Shown one piece after another: positions 46,528-57,388 of a DNA stretch of 63,356 bases. The DNA comes from an uncultured Collinsella sp. (GTDB lineage Bacteria; Actinomycetota; Coriobacteriia; Coriobacteriales; Coriobacteriaceae): positions 1-63,356 of the forward strand of contig UQIL01000012.1 of NCBI GenBank assembly GCA_900541025.1, written 5' to 3'. A model generated the notes under the pieces. That model had not been told where the DNA came from. It was given only the letters and a program-made list of their open reading frames with translations, and did no database searches. Position 1 is the stretch's first letter. Every line of letters starts with the position of its first letter. The position numbers and the translations under genes are program-made.

Positions 46528-48069
46528 ATGTCGTTGAATCTAGGTAGCCTGGGTATGGAAGACGCCTCGTTTAGCTTTGGCGGTTCCTACATCATGGCGC
46601 TCGACTGCGGCACTACCTCGGTACTCGCGACTATCGTCGACGAGTACGGCTGCATCGTCGCCCAGGCGCGTCGTAGCGTCAAAACCAGCTTCCCGCGCCC
46701 CGGCTGGGTGGAGCAGGATCCCACGGAGGTGCTTGCCAGTCAGATCGGCGTGATGATGGAGGTCCAGTTTAAGAGCGGCATCCATTCTGACCGCATCGCC
46801 GCCATCGGTATCTCCAACCAGCGCGAGACCACGGTGGTGTGGGACCGCATAAGCGGCCAACCCATCTATAACGCCATCGTGTGGCAATGCCGTCGCACCG
46901 CACCTCTGATCGACGAGCTGGTCGAGCAGGGCGCAGAAGAGCTGGTGCGCTCCCGCACGGGGCTTACGCTCGACCCGTATTTCTCGGCCTCCAAGGTGCA
47001 GTGGATCCTCGACAACGTCGATGGTGCGCGTGAGAGCGCGGCGGCGGGCGACCTCATGTTTGGCACCATCGACACCTGGCTCATCTACAACCTCACCGGC
47101 GGCCAGGTCTTTGCCACCGACTACACCAATGCCAGCCGCACGGCACTCTTTAATATCCATACGCTCGATTGGGACGACGACCTGCTGGCGCTCTTTGACG
47201 TTCCACGTTCCATGATGCCCGAGGTTCGCTGGAGCTCGGGCGACTACGGCCGCGTCGCGAGCGACATCATGACCAACATGCCGCCCATCATGGGCGTGGC
47301 GGGCGACCAGCAGGCATCGCTGTTCGGCCACTGCTGCTTCTATCCCGGCCAGACCAAAAACACCTATGGCACGGGCTGCTTTATGCTCATGAACACCGGT
47401 GACGAGATCGTCGAATCCAAGAATGGCCTGGTCTCCACCATCGGTATCGCTGCGGACGGCAAAGTCAGCTATGCGCTCGAGGGCTCTATTTTTGCCGCCG
47501 GTTCAACGATGAACTGGCTTCGCAACAACATGGGCATCATCTCGAGCGTGAGCGAGTCGGCACAACTCGCCGCTTCGATCAACGACAACGAGGGCTGCTA
47601 CTTCGTCCCCGCCTTCGCTGGCCTGGGCGCTCCCTGGTGGGACCCGCGTGCCCGCGGTATCGTGTGCGGCCTGACCGGTGCCTCGAGTCGCGCGACCATT
47701 GTGCGTGCGGCCTGCGAGTCCATGGCCTACCAGAGTTATGACGTGCTGCGCGCCATGGAGCAGGACGTGGGACTTTCGATTGAGCGCCTGTCCGTCGATG
47801 GCGGCGCCTCACGCAACGAGTTCATCATGCAATTCCAGGCCGACCTGCTGGATATCCCCGTGCTGCAATGCGAGACGGTGGAGACCACGGCAATCGGTGC
47901 CGCGTACTTGGCGGGTCTTGCCGTCGGCTATTGGGAAGACCTTGAAGAGCTGGAGCAAAATGCCCAGATCGTTAGGACCTTCCTTCCCCATATGTCCGCC
48001 GAGCGTCGCGAGCAAAACCTTGCGGGCTGGCGTGATGCAGTCAAGCGCTCGCTCAGTACCGCACAGTAG
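46528..48069 (+). CDS. glpK: Glycerol kinase
   Basis: A 513-residue FGGY-family kinase that converts glycerol to glycerol-3-phosphate in the cytoplasm. It has YIMALDCGTTSVLATIVDE near residue 21, the substrate motif QNPGWVEQDPTE-like RPGWVEQDPTE, ATDYTNASRTALFNI, and the adenosine motif GDQQASLFGHCCF...KNTYGTGCFMLMNTG. The C-terminal LSVDGGASRNEFIMQFQADLLDIPV is the second FGGY signature. The N-terminus is about 15 residues longer than usual (MSLNLGSLGMEDASFSFGG). The ATG has AAAGG 8 bases upstream. No glycerol facilitator or dehydrogenase is nearby, so its place here is unusual. Confidence 0.92.
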   Translation: MSLNLGSLGMEDASFSFGGSYIMALDCGTTSVLATIVDEYGCIVAQARRSVKTSFPRPGWVEQDPTEVLASQIGVMMEVQFKSGIHSDRIAAIGISNQRETTVVWDRISGQPIYNAIVWQCRRTAPLIDELVEQGAEELVRSRTGLTLDPYFSASKVQWILDNVDGARESAAAGDLMFGTIDTWLIYNLTGGQVFATDYTNASRTALFNIHTLDWDDDLLALFDVPRSMMPEVRWSSGDYGRVASDIMTNMPPIMGVAGDQQASLFGHCCFYPGQTKNTYGTGCFMLMNTGDEIVESKNGLVSTIGIAADGKVSYALEGSIFAAGSTMNWLRNNMGIISSVSESAQLAASINDNEGCYFVPAFAGLGAPWWDPRARGIVCGLTGASSRATIVRAACESMAYQSYDVLRAMEQDVGLSIERLSVDGGASRNEFIMQFQADLLDIPVLQCETVETTAIGAAYLAGLAVGYWEDLEELEQNAQIVRTFLPHMSAERREQNLAGWRDAVKRSLSTAQ

Positions 48070-48192
48070 GGCTGCGATGGGCTGCTCGATACAACAAACC
48101 GCTAAACTTATGCATGGCGTGCGGCGGCAACATTGCTGCGCGCCTTGTCAGCAAGGCCGTTTTGCGGCTGCAACGAAAGGGGCAATCAACCC

Positions 48193-48840
48193 ATGACCGT
48201 CACCTACGATGCGTCCCGTGTGACGCTTGTCGATCATCCGCTCGTCCAGCACAAGCTGTCGATCCTGCGCGACAAAAACACCGGCACCAACCAGTTCCGC
48301 CAGCTTGTGCGCGAGCTCGCGCTTTTTGACGGCTACGAGGCCATGCGCGACCTGCCTATGGAAGACGTCGAGGTCGAGACCCCCATCACTACCGCCACGT
48401 TCAAACAGCTTGCCGGCAAGAAACTCGCCATCGTGCCCATCCTGCGTGCGGGCCTTGGCATGGTCGACGGTATCCTCGACCTGGTGCCCTCCGCTCGCGT
48501 GGGCCACATCGGCATGGAGCGCGACGAGGTCACCCACGAGCCGCACGAGTATTACTGCAAGATGCCCAAGGATATCGACCAGCGCATCTGCCTGGTCGTC
48601 GACCCCATGCTCGCCACGGGCGGTTCGGCCGAGATGGCCATCAGCTACCTGCGCGAGCGCGGTGTCAAGGATATCCGCATGCTGTGCATCGTCGCCGCGC
48701 CCGAGGGCCTCAAGTCACTGACCGAAAAGGACCCCGACGTACATATTTATACGTGCGCCATCGACGACCATCTCAACGAGGCCGCCTACATCGTTCCCGG
48801 CCTCGGCGACGCCGGCGACCGCATCTACGGTACGCTCTAG
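48193..48840 (+). CDS. upp: Uracil phosphoribosyltransferase
   Basis: A 215-residue enzyme that joins uracil and PRPP to give UMP (pyrimidine salvage). It has VDHPLVQHKLSILRDKNTG at the start, IVPILRAGLGMVDG near residue 76, and the PRPP loop LVVDPMLATGGSAEMAI near 130. The uracil-specific segment is YIVPGLGDAGDRIYGTL at the end. Length is standard. ATG 48193 follows GAAAGGGGC. In many Gram-positive bacteria upp lies just upstream of the atp operon, as here. Confidence 0.95.
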   Translation: MTVTYDASRVTLVDHPLVQHKLSILRDKNTGTNQFRQLVRELALFDGYEAMRDLPMEDVEVETPITTATFKQLAGKKLAIVPILRAGLGMVDGILDLVPSARVGHIGMERDEVTHEPHEYYCKMPKDIDQRICLVVDPMLATGGSAEMAISYLRERGVKDIRMLCIVAAPEGLKSLTEKDPDVHIYTCAIDDHLNEAAYIVPGLGDAGDRIYGTL

Positions 48841-49031
48841 TCGTTGGGCCTTGTCGGCTACGGTCACAAATACGAAGAAATGGTGCGCGCGGGCGAGCAA
48901 AAGTCGTCCACGCGCACTTCTGTTAACGGACGTTTTGCGCTGAGGGGTTCGAAAAAACGTATTACCGTACCTGCGGCATAAAGAAGGCCTTAAGAAAACG
49001 TACAGGTGCGTATTAACCGTTTGTTTTACGG

Positions 49032-49059
49032 TTGTACTTTAGCGATTGGCTCGTACAAT
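49032..49059 (+). promoter_or_regulatory. Promoter of the atp operon
   Basis: TTGTAC (49032-49037), a 16-base spacer and TACAAT (49054-49059), a near-consensus sigma-70 promoter 60 bases before the first atp gene. Upstream, near-direct repeats ACGTATTACCGT (48958) and GCGTATTAACCGT (49009) may bind a regulator. Confidence 0.7.
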
Positions 49060-49120
49060 AGTCACCAATGTTTGGCTGGGACTGTGCTGTGAGGCGTTAA
49101 AAAGGAAAGCGAGGAAGCCA

Positions 49121-49432
49121 GTGTTTCAGATAGCCGATCTGCTCGCTATCGTTGCAGGTGCCATCGCGGGCGCGATTGCCTTCCTTCCCTTTGTCTTTAC
49201 GCTCAAGCCGGTTCTTGACGATAAGCAGAATGCGGACATGCTCAAGGGTATGGTGAGTCTCGTGGTCTCGGCAATCGCGTTGCTTGTCTTTACCTTGGTT
49301 GTGTTTGTGTTGTTCGGAGAGGCATTTCGCATGTTCCTCCTGGGCGAGGCGATCGGCTTCGTGGCCTTTATGGCCGCCTGCGCGGTTCGCGTCGCCAAGG
49401 CGCTGCGAGATCCTCATGAGGTCGAAAGGTAA
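49121..49432 (+). CDS. AtpI-like small membrane protein of the atp operon
   Basis: A 103-residue membrane protein with three to four hydrophobic helices (DLLAIVAGAIAGAIAFLPFVF; MVSLVVSAIALLVFTLVVFVLFG; FLLGEAIGFVAFMAACAVRV). Position as first gene of the atp operon, small size and topology suit AtpI, a factor for c-ring assembly or Mg2+ supply, but its sequence is poorly conserved. GTG 49121 follows GAGGAAGCC, better than the upstream ATG. atpB starts 3 bases after its stop. Confidence 0.6.
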   Translation: MFQIADLLAIVAGAIAGAIAFLPFVFTLKPVLDDKQNADMLKGMVSLVVSAIALLVFTLVVFVLFGEAFRMFLLGEAIGFVAFMAACAVRVAKALRDPHEVER

Positions 49433-49435
49433 GTC

Positions 49436-50239
49436 GTGGAAATTTTTGAAAAGCTGCCTGATGAGATTAATCATCTGGTCAGCGAGTTCAGCTCCACCCC
49501 TGTCGTGGGCGATCTGAGCTGCGGCATCACGCAGTACTCGTTTTGGCTGATCGTCTCCACGATCGTGCTCCTGATCGTCCTGGCCGTGTTCAAGAAGAAG
49601 CAGACCCTGGTTCCCAAGGGCTTCTTCGTCAACGGTTTCGAGTACATCATCGAGTACGTCGAGAACGATATCGGCAAGGGTGTCGTGGGTGAGAACTGGA
49701 AGAAGCACTTCCCGTTCCTGTGCTCGCTTTTCCTGTTCATCCTGATCAATAACATGATCGGCCTGATCCCGGGAATGAAGCCCGGCACCGGCGCAATCGG
49801 CTCCACCGCCGCGCTCGCCATCTTCGCCTTCGTGTACTTCATCTACTACGGATGCAAGGCTCACGGCGTGATCGGCTACATCAAGAGCCTCGCCCCGCAG
49901 GGCGTGAGCTTCCCGATGAACGTGCTCGTGTGGGTCGTCGAGCTTTTCTCGACCTTCCTGCGCCTCATCACGCTTGCCGTCCGTCTGTTCTGCAACATGT
50001 TCGCAGGACACGTGGTCATGGGCTCGTTCGCCATCATGGCGAGCATGTTCATGCAGCCGCTGCTTCAGCAGGTTTCCGCGGCCCACGCCGTCGGCGCCCT
50101 GCCTTCGCTGGCCTGGCTTGCCATCCTCATCCTGATCTATGCGATCGAGCTTGTGGTCGGCGCCATCCAGGCTTACGTCTTCACGGTCCTTACCGCCGTG
50201 TATGTCTCCGAGGCAGAGGAGGTCGCGGAGGAGGAGTAG
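49436..50239 (+). CDS. atpB: ATP synthase F0 subunit a
   Basis: A 267-residue membrane subunit that forms the proton half-channels next to the c-ring. The essential Arg lies in FLRLITLAVRLFCNMFAGHVVMG (about residue 182). Other hallmarks are LFLFILINNMIGLIPGM near 100 and IQAYVFTVLTAVYVSEA at the end. Start is GTG, 3 bases after the AtpI-like stop. The C-terminus is unusually acidic (EAEEVAEEE). It is the first structural gene of the BEFHAGDC order. Confidence 0.93.
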   Translation: MEIFEKLPDEINHLVSEFSSTPVVGDLSCGITQYSFWLIVSTIVLLIVLAVFKKKQTLVPKGFFVNGFEYIIEYVENDIGKGVVGENWKKHFPFLCSLFLFILINNMIGLIPGMKPGTGAIGSTAALAIFAFVYFIYYGCKAHGVIGYIKSLAPQGVSFPMNVLVWVVELFSTFLRLITLAVRLFCNMFAGHVVMGSFAIMASMFMQPLLQQVSAAHAVGALPSLAWLAILILIYAIELVVGAIQAYVFTVLTAVYVSEAEEVAEEE

Positions 50240-50363
50240 TCTTCCGTTCGTGCCTTAAAGGTAAGGCAATTCGTTAAACCGCCGGTGCCCGTACCCATGG
50301 AGCCCGGCAGTTATAAAAAGGTTATCCTGCGTGAAATAAGACACGCACGACAAAGGAGGAATC

Positions 50364-50558
50364 GTGGGAGTTATCGGTTACGGTCTCGGTGTTATCGGCG
50401 CTGGTCTTGCTATCGGCCTGTCTGCTCTGGGTGCTACGGGTGCTATGGCCCGTCAGCCTGAGGTCCAGGGCCGCGTGTTCACCGTCTTCATCATGGGCTC
50501 CGCTTTCGGCGAGGCTCTGGCTCTGATCGGCTTCGTTGTCGCGCTGATCGTTAAATAG
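50364..50558 (+). CDS. atpE: ATP synthase F0 subunit c
   Basis: A 64-residue hairpin of two helices forming the c-ring. Helix 1 has IGAGLAIGLSALGATGAMA, a Gly-rich ring motif, and the polar loop ARQPE is intact. The ion-binding Glu lies in SAFGEALALIGFVVALIV of helix 2. There is no Gln in helix 1 at the Na+ site and Ala follows the Glu, so proton coupling is expected. It is shorter than the usual 70-80 residues, with almost no overhang at either end. The GTG start is well supported by AAAGGAGGAATC. Confidence 0.92.
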   Translation: MGVIGYGLGVIGAGLAIGLSALGATGAMARQPEVQGRVFTVFIMGSAFGEALALIGFVVALIVK

Positions 50559-50573
50559 CACGGAGCGTCAAGT

Positions 50574-51176
50574 ATGAATCTTTCATCCCAGAAGAGCGCG
50601 ATCGCACTCTCCGCGTCCGCGGCCGCGCTGCTCATGCCGGTTTCCGCGTTCGCTGAGGACGGCGCTGCCGGTGCGGACATCCTCATCCCTAAGATGGCGG
50701 AGTTCATCCCGGCGCTTATCGCCTTCCTGATCATCTGGATCGTGCTGGCCAAGGTCGCCCTGCCGGGCATCATGAAAACCATGGAGGAGCGCGGCAAGAA
50801 GATCGAGGAGAGCCTCGACGAGGCCGAGAAGACCAAGCAGGAGGCTATCGCCAAGCGCGCTGAGTCCGACTCGATCGTCACCGACGCCCGTCGTCAGGCT
50901 GCCGACATCGTTCTCGAGGCCCGTAAGGACGCCGAGTCCGAGCGCGCCCGTATCATCGAGGCTGCTCACAAGGAGGCCGAGGAGATCATCGCCAAGGCCC
51001 ATACGACCGTCGAGGACGAGCGCAAGTCCATCTACGCCGGTGCCGCGAGCTCCATCGCCGACCTGTCCGTTGCCGTCGCCACCAAGATCGTGGGCGAGGC
51101 ACTCGAGGACGAGGCCGAGCAGAAGAAGCTCATCGAGCGCTACATCCAGGAAGCAGGTAGCCTGAATGCCGACTAG
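50574..51176 (+). CDS. atpF: ATP synthase F0 subunit b with an extra N-terminal hydrophobic segment
   Basis: A 200-residue stator subunit. The real anchoring helix is PALIAFLIIWIVLAKVALPGIM (about residues 45-67), followed by a long charged coiled coil (EERGKKIEESLDEAEKTKQEA... to the end). Before it, residues 1-27 look like a cleavable signal peptide (KSAIALSASAAALLMPVSAFA). This is unusual for subunit b, though known from some actinobacteria. The end overlaps atpH by 11 bases. Confidence 0.9.
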   Translation: MNLSSQKSAIALSASAAALLMPVSAFAEDGAAGADILIPKMAEFIPALIAFLIIWIVLAKVALPGIMKTMEERGKKIEESLDEAEKTKQEAIAKRAESDSIVTDARRQAADIVLEARKDAESERARIIEAAHKEAEEIIAKAHTTVEDERKSIYAGAASSIADLSVAVATKIVGEALEDEAEQKKLIERYIQEAGSLNAD

Positions 51177-51642
51177 CCGCTATCAGGACAAGGTGCTCGA
51201 GACCTACGCGCGCTCCCTTCTGGAAGCCGCTAAGGCCGAGAACCATGTGTTCGAGGACCTCGAGATGATCGAGCGCCTGGCTTCTGCCAGCCCCGAGATC
51301 ATCGCCGTGCTCGACACCATGTCCAAGCGCGACCAGCTCGACCTTCTTCCCAAGGTGGCAGCTGCCTTTAAGTATGTTGCCGAGGAAGACGAGGATGTAG
51401 TGGGCGTGACCGTCACCACGGCGATCCCGCTCGACGACGAGCTGCGTCAAACCATCACTAAGAAATGCGAGCAGGACTTCGGCCGCAAGGTATTCCTTAT
51501 CGAGCAGGTCGACCCGTCTATCGTGGGCGGCCTGGTGCTCGAGGCCCGCGGCGAGCGTCGTGACATTTCCGTCAAGACGCAGTTGCGCATCGCGCAGGAG
51601 ACCCTCGCAAACTCTGCTAATTCGTACGGAGGTGAAGCCTAA
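51166..51642 (+). CDS. atpH: ATP synthase F1 subunit delta
   Basis: A 158-residue stator subunit linking the b stalk to the top of F1. It opens with YQDKVLETYARSLLEAAKAEN and has the typical C-terminal signature QVDPSIVGGLVLEARGERRDISVKTQLRIAQETL. It overlaps atpF by 11 bases and its stop overlaps the ATG of atpA by one base (TAATG), so these genes are translated in step. Length is slightly short but normal for the phylum. Confidence 0.9.
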   Translation: MPTSRYQDKVLETYARSLLEAAKAENHVFEDLEMIERLASASPEIIAVLDTMSKRDQLDLLPKVAAAFKYVAEEDEDVVGVTVTTAIPLDDELRQTITKKCEQDFGRKVFLIEQVDPSIVGGLVLEARGERRDISVKTQLRIAQETLANSANSYGGEA

Positions 51643-53240
51643 TGTCCGAAACCCTCAATGCCCAGGATATCGCCAAGAAACTGCAGGAGCAGCTCACGAG
51701 CCTCTCCGCGACGGTCGATACGCATGAGGTTTCAACGGTCGACGAGGTAGGCGACGGCATCGCGCGCGTCTCCGGCCTCAAGAGCGCCATGGCAGGCGAG
51801 CTTCTGGAGTTCAAGAGCTCCGATACCGGTGAGACCGTCTTCGGCCTTGCCCAGAACCTTGACCGTGACGAGGTCGGCGCCGTTCTGTTTGGTGCCGTCG
51901 ACTCCATCAAGGAAGGCGACGAGTGCCGCACCACTGGCCGCATTATGGATATCCCCGTGAGCCGTGCCATGCTCGGTCGCGTCGTCAATCCGCTCGGCCA
52001 GCCCATCGACGGCCTGGGCGACATCGTCGCCACGCACCGTCGTCCCATCGAGTTCAAGGCCCCCGGCGTCATCGATCGTACCCCGGTGTGCGAGCCGGTT
52101 CAGACCGGTCTGCTTGCTATCGACTCCATGGTGCCTATTGGCCGCGGTCAGCGTGAGCTCATCATCGGCGACCGTAAGACCGGTAAGACCGCCATCGCCA
52201 TCGACGCTATCCTCAACCAGCGCGGCAAGGGCATGGTCTGCATCTATGTCGCCATCGGCCAGAAGGCCTCCACGGTTGCCAACATCCGCGAGACCCTCGC
52301 TCAGCACGGTGCGCTCGACTACACCATCATTGTTTCGGCCACTGCTGCCGATTCCGCCCCTATGCAGTACATCGCGCCTATGGCCGGTGCCGCTATCGGC
52401 GAGTTCTTCATGTACAACGGCGAGGACGGCAAGCCCGCCAGCGAGACCAACCCCGGTGGCCACGTGCTCGTCATCTACGATGACCTGTCCAAGCAGGCCG
52501 TGGCCTACCGTCAGATGTCGCTGACGCTGCATCGTCCGCCCGGACGCGAGGCCTATCCTGGCGACATCTTCTACCTGCACTCTCGTCTGCTCGAGCGTGC
52601 CGTCAAGATGTCCAAGAAGAACGGCTACGGCTCCATGACGGCACTGCCGATCATCGAGACCCAGGACGGCGACGTCTCGGCCTACATTCCGACCAACGTC
52701 ATTTCCATTACCGATGGTCAGATCTATCTGCAGTCCGAGCTCTTCTTCCAGGGTCAGCGCCCGGCAGTCGACGTGGGCATTTCCGTGTCCCGCGTCGGTG
52801 GCGACGCGCAGACCAAGGCCATGAAGCAGGTCGCCGGTAACCTCCGTCTGGACCTCGCTTCGTACCAGGAGCTCGCCGGCTTTACGCAGTTCGGCTCCGA
52901 CCTCGACGAGGCTACTCAGAAGCAGCTGACCCATGGTGCCCGCATGACCGAGCTCCTGAAGCAGCCGCGCTACAAGCCGTTTGAGGTTGGCGAGCAGATC
53001 GTTACGCTGTTCGCTGGCAACGAGGGCTTCCTGGATGACCTGGAGATTGCCGACGTGCTGCCTTTCCGTGCCGAGCTCATCGAGTACATGGACAATGGCT
53101 TTGGCTCGCTGCTCGATAAGGTTCGCGCCAAGAAGATCGATGATGACACCAAGGCTGAGCTCTTGCGCGTCATCGGCGACTTCAAGCAGCAGTTCATGGC
53201 CAAGCACCATTCGGATGTTTCTGGATCAGAGGAGAACTAA
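51642..53240 (+). CDS. atpA: ATP synthase F1 subunit alpha
   Basis: A 532-residue subunit that carries the non-catalytic nucleotide sites of F1. Walker A is GDRKTGKTA (about residues 175-183). Other hallmarks are GRVVNPLGQPIDGLGDI, AYRQMSLTLHRPPGREAYPGD and the C-terminal ELAGFTQFGSDLDEATQKQL. ATG overlaps atpH by one base and the ribosome binding site ACGGAGGTGAA lies within atpH. The length is standard. Confidence 0.96.
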   Translation: MSETLNAQDIAKKLQEQLTSLSATVDTHEVSTVDEVGDGIARVSGLKSAMAGELLEFKSSDTGETVFGLAQNLDRDEVGAVLFGAVDSIKEGDECRTTGRIMDIPVSRAMLGRVVNPLGQPIDGLGDIVATHRRPIEFKAPGVIDRTPVCEPVQTGLLAIDSMVPIGRGQRELIIGDRKTGKTAIAIDAILNQRGKGMVCIYVAIGQKASTVANIRETLAQHGALDYTIIVSATAADSAPMQYIAPMAGAAIGEFFMYNGEDGKPASETNPGGHVLVIYDDLSKQAVAYRQMSLTLHRPPGREAYPGDIFYLHSRLLERAVKMSKKNGYGSMTALPIIETQDGDVSAYIPTNVISITDGQIYLQSELFFQGQRPAVDVGISVSRVGGDAQTKAMKQVAGNLRLDLASYQELAGFTQFGSDLDEATQKQLTHGARMTELLKQPRYKPFEVGEQIVTLFAGNEGFLDDLEIADVLPFRAELIEYMDNGFGSLLDKVRAKKIDDDTKAELLRVIGDFKQQFMAKHHSDVSGSEEN

Positions 53241-53245
53241 GCCCC

Positions 53246-54153
53246 ATGGCCAACCTTCGCGACATTAAGAAGCGAATCTCCTCGGTTACCACGACCAAGC
53301 AGATCACGCGCACGATGGAGATGGTCTCTACGGCCAAGATCCGTCGTGCCCTCGATCGCTCCAAGCAGGCCGAGCCCTATAAGGAGGCGCTGACCGACGT
53401 CATGTTGACGGTCGCCGGCGACGCCTCCTGTTCGGGCACCGATCCCATGCTGCAGAAGCATGAGAGCGTCAAGCATGGCCTGATTGTCGTTATTGCCTCG
53501 GACCGCGGCCTTGCCGGCGGTTTCAATACGACGGTGGAGCGCACGGCCGAAAAGCTCGCCGCTTCTTGGGCGAACGACGGCATCGAGTGCGAGATCATCG
53601 CGTGCGGGCGTAAGCCGGCCACGTATTTCCGTGACCGCGCAAACGTCGTCATGCACTTTGAGGGCAACTCCTCTGAGCCCGATTTCAACCAGGCCCGCAT
53701 GATCTCCTCTCATATCTGCGATGCGTATCGTGCCGGTGAGCTTGACCGTGTCGAGCTTGTCTACCACCACGCCAAGAATCGCGTGGATCAGGAGCTTCGC
53801 GTCGAGCATCTGTTGCCGCTCGACCCCGAGATGATCGCTATGGCCCACGGTCCGCGTAAGAACGAGACCGACGCCCCTAAGCGCATCTCGTCCACGTTCG
53901 AGTTCGTGCCCTCTCCCGAGCATGTTCTCGGCAAGCTTGTGCCGTCTTATATCCTGACGGTCATCTACCAGGCCCTGATCGATTCGGCGGCTGCCGAGCA
54001 GGGTGCACGCCGCAAGGCCATGCACTCCGCGACGGAAAACGCCACCGCGATCATCTCGACCCTTACCCGCACGTATAGTCGCGTGCGCCAGGCTTCGATC
54101 ACGACCGAGATTAACGAGATCGTCGGCGGAGCCTCAGCATTGGAGGAACAGTA

Positions 54154-54154
<1 letters not shown>
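53246..54154 (+). CDS. atpG: ATP synthase F1 subunit gamma
   Basis: A 302-residue central-stalk subunit. The N-terminal coiled coil has MANLRDIKKRISSVTTTKQITRTMEMVSTAKIRRA, and the C-terminal one ENATAIISTLTRTYSRVRQASITTEINEIVGGA with the usual end motif. Middle part ASDRGLAGGFNTTVER is the family loop. It starts 5 bases after atpA and its stop shares a base with the ATG of atpD. Confidence 0.94.
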
Positions 54155-55608
<1,454 letters not shown>

Positions 55609-55611
55609 GTT

Positions 55612-56004
55612 ATGCGTATCCGCATCGTGTGCCCCGTGAGCTGCGCCTATGAGGGCGACGCTGCGTTTGTGTCGATTCCGTCCACGGATGGCGAGTTTGG
55701 CGTTCTGCCTGCTCACTCCAGCGAGATCTGCACGATCGACCGCGGTTACGTTCGCGTTTCCGATAAGGCCATGGGCACTGTCGACCACACGTTTGCCGTG
55801 GCCGGCGGCTATGCCCAGGTTGCGGACGATGTCGTGACCGTTCTCGCCGAGCGCGCTTGCGATTTGGCGACCGTCGATGCCGACAAGCTTAAAGCTGATA
55901 TTCAAGGTTTTGAAGAGAAGCTGGGTAATTTGTCGGAGGATGATGCACGCCGCGCCTACCTCTATAATGAAATCGCATGGTGTAAGCTCAAGCTTGCCCA
56001 ATAG
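55612..56004 (+). CDS. atpC: ATP synthase F1 subunit epsilon
   Basis: A 130-residue regulatory subunit of the rotor stalk. The N-terminal beta-sandwich (FVSIPSTDGEFGVLPAHSSEICTIDRGYVRV, then FAVAGGYAQVADDVVTVLAERACDL) is clear and the C-terminal helical pair is present but short. It is the last gene of the operon, 4 bases after atpD, and a terminator follows. Confidence 0.92.
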   Translation: MRIRIVCPVSCAYEGDAAFVSIPSTDGEFGVLPAHSSEICTIDRGYVRVSDKAMGTVDHTFAVAGGYAQVADDVVTVLAERACDLATVDADKLKADIQGFEEKLGNLSEDDARRAYLYNEIAWCKLKLAQ

Positions 56005-56040
56005 TCAAACGATTTAGCGTTCGACCATTTGCGAACACAT

Positions 56041-56079
56041 CATGCCCGGGATGGCCCAGCCACCCCGGGCATGCTTTTT
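56041..56079 (+). terminator. Intrinsic terminator of the atp operon
   Basis: Perfect 10-bp arms CATGCCCGGG (56041-56050) and CCCGGGCATG (56064-56073), a 13-base loop and CTTTTTG. It lies between atpC and murA. Confidence 0.85.
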
Positions 56080-56092
56080 GAAAGGGTAGACC

Positions 56093-57376
56093 TTGGATAT
56101 TATCCGCGTTGAGGGTGGCCACGCCATCGGAGGCTCCGTGCCCGTCTCGGGTGCCAAGAACTCCGCGCTCAAACTCATGGCGGCAACGCTTCTGGCGCCG
56201 GGCAAGACGACGCTGCAGAACGTGCCCGATATTTCCGATGTTCACGTGATGGGCAAGGTGCTCAAGGGCATGGGCGCTACGATCGATGTTCTCGACGAGC
56301 ACACGCTCGAGATTGATACCTCTCAGGTCGATTCTTGGGAGGCCCCCTACGAGCTCGTTGCCAAGATGCGTGCTTCCACCGCCGTCATGGGACCCCTGCT
56401 GGGCCGCTTCCATCGCGCCAAGATTGCCATGCCGGGCGGCTGCAACCTGGGTGCTCGCAAGATCGATATGCACATTCTGGGTCTCGAGGCCCTGGGCGTT
56501 GAGTTCGATACCGCCCACGGTTACATCAACGCTAATGCGCCCCAAGGTCTGCGCGGTACCACCGTCACGCTCGAGTTCGCCAGCGTCGGTGCGACCGAGA
56601 ACCTCATCATGGCCTCTGTGCGCGCACAGGGCACCACGGTTATCGACAATGCCGCCCGCGAGCCCGAGATTGTCGATCTCGCCAACATGCTCAACGAGAT
56701 GGGCGCCAAGATTGTTGGCGCCGGCACGCCCGTCGTGACTATCGAAGGCGTGGAAGAGCTCCATCCTGTTACCCATCGCGTAGTGGGCGACCGCATCGAG
56801 GCCGGTACCTTTATCGTTGCCGGTGCGTTGATGGCCGACGATCGCGGTGTCGATGTCACGGGCTTTTGCCCCATTCACTTGGGCATGGTGCTCAAGAAGA
56901 TGGAGCTCATGGGTATCGACTGCGAGCGCGTCGAGGATGGCGTCCATGTGAACCGTGCCGAGCGTATCAAGCCGGTCGACATCCAGACGCTTCCGTTCCC
57001 CGGCTTCCCGACGGACATGCAGGCGCAGATTATGGTACTCTCCGCCCTTGCCGACGGTAGCTCCGTTATCACCGAGAACATCTTCGAGAATCGCTTTATG
57101 TTTGCCTCTGAGCTGGTGCGCATGGGTGCCGACATTCGTATCGAGAGTCATCATGCCATGATTCATGGCGTCAAGGGCTTCTCGGGTGCACAGGTTACCT
57201 CGCCCGATCTGCGTGGCGGAGCGGCCCTCGTCGTAGCGGGCTTGATCGCCGACGGGACGACCGAGGTTTCGGCCATCCATCACATCAAGCGCGGCTACGA
57301 GCAGTTTGTCGAAAAGCTGCAGGCGCTCGGCGCGCATGTCGAGCATGCTACCGTCCCCGATCCCGTCATCTACTAA
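56093..57376 (+). CDS. murA: UDP-N-acetylglucosamine 1-carboxyvinyltransferase
   Basis: A 427-residue enzyme that adds enolpyruvate to UDP-GlcNAc, the first committed step of peptidoglycan synthesis. The Lys-Asn pair is in SGAKNSALKLMAATLL (residues 20-35) and the active-site cysteine in AMPGGCNLGARKIDMHI (about residue 118). That Cys is the fosfomycin target; mycobacterial MurA has Asp there instead. The loop FPTDMQAQIM is also present. Start is TTG with GAAAGGG 7 bases before it. It directly follows the atp terminator. Confidence 0.94.
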   Translation: MDIIRVEGGHAIGGSVPVSGAKNSALKLMAATLLAPGKTTLQNVPDISDVHVMGKVLKGMGATIDVLDEHTLEIDTSQVDSWEAPYELVAKMRASTAVMGPLLGRFHRAKIAMPGGCNLGARKIDMHILGLEALGVEFDTAHGYINANAPQGLRGTTVTLEFASVGATENLIMASVRAQGTTVIDNAAREPEIVDLANMLNEMGAKIVGAGTPVVTIEGVEELHPVTHRVVGDRIEAGTFIVAGALMADDRGVDVTGFCPIHLGMVLKKMELMGIDCERVEDGVHVNRAERIKPVDIQTLPFPGFPTDMQAQIMVLSALADGSSVITENIFENRFMFASELVRMGADIRIESHHAMIHGVKGFSGAQVTSPDLRGGAALVVAGLIADGTTEVSAIHHIKRGYEQFVEKLQALGAHVEHATVPDPVIY

Positions 57377-57388
57377 TACAGGTTGCCT

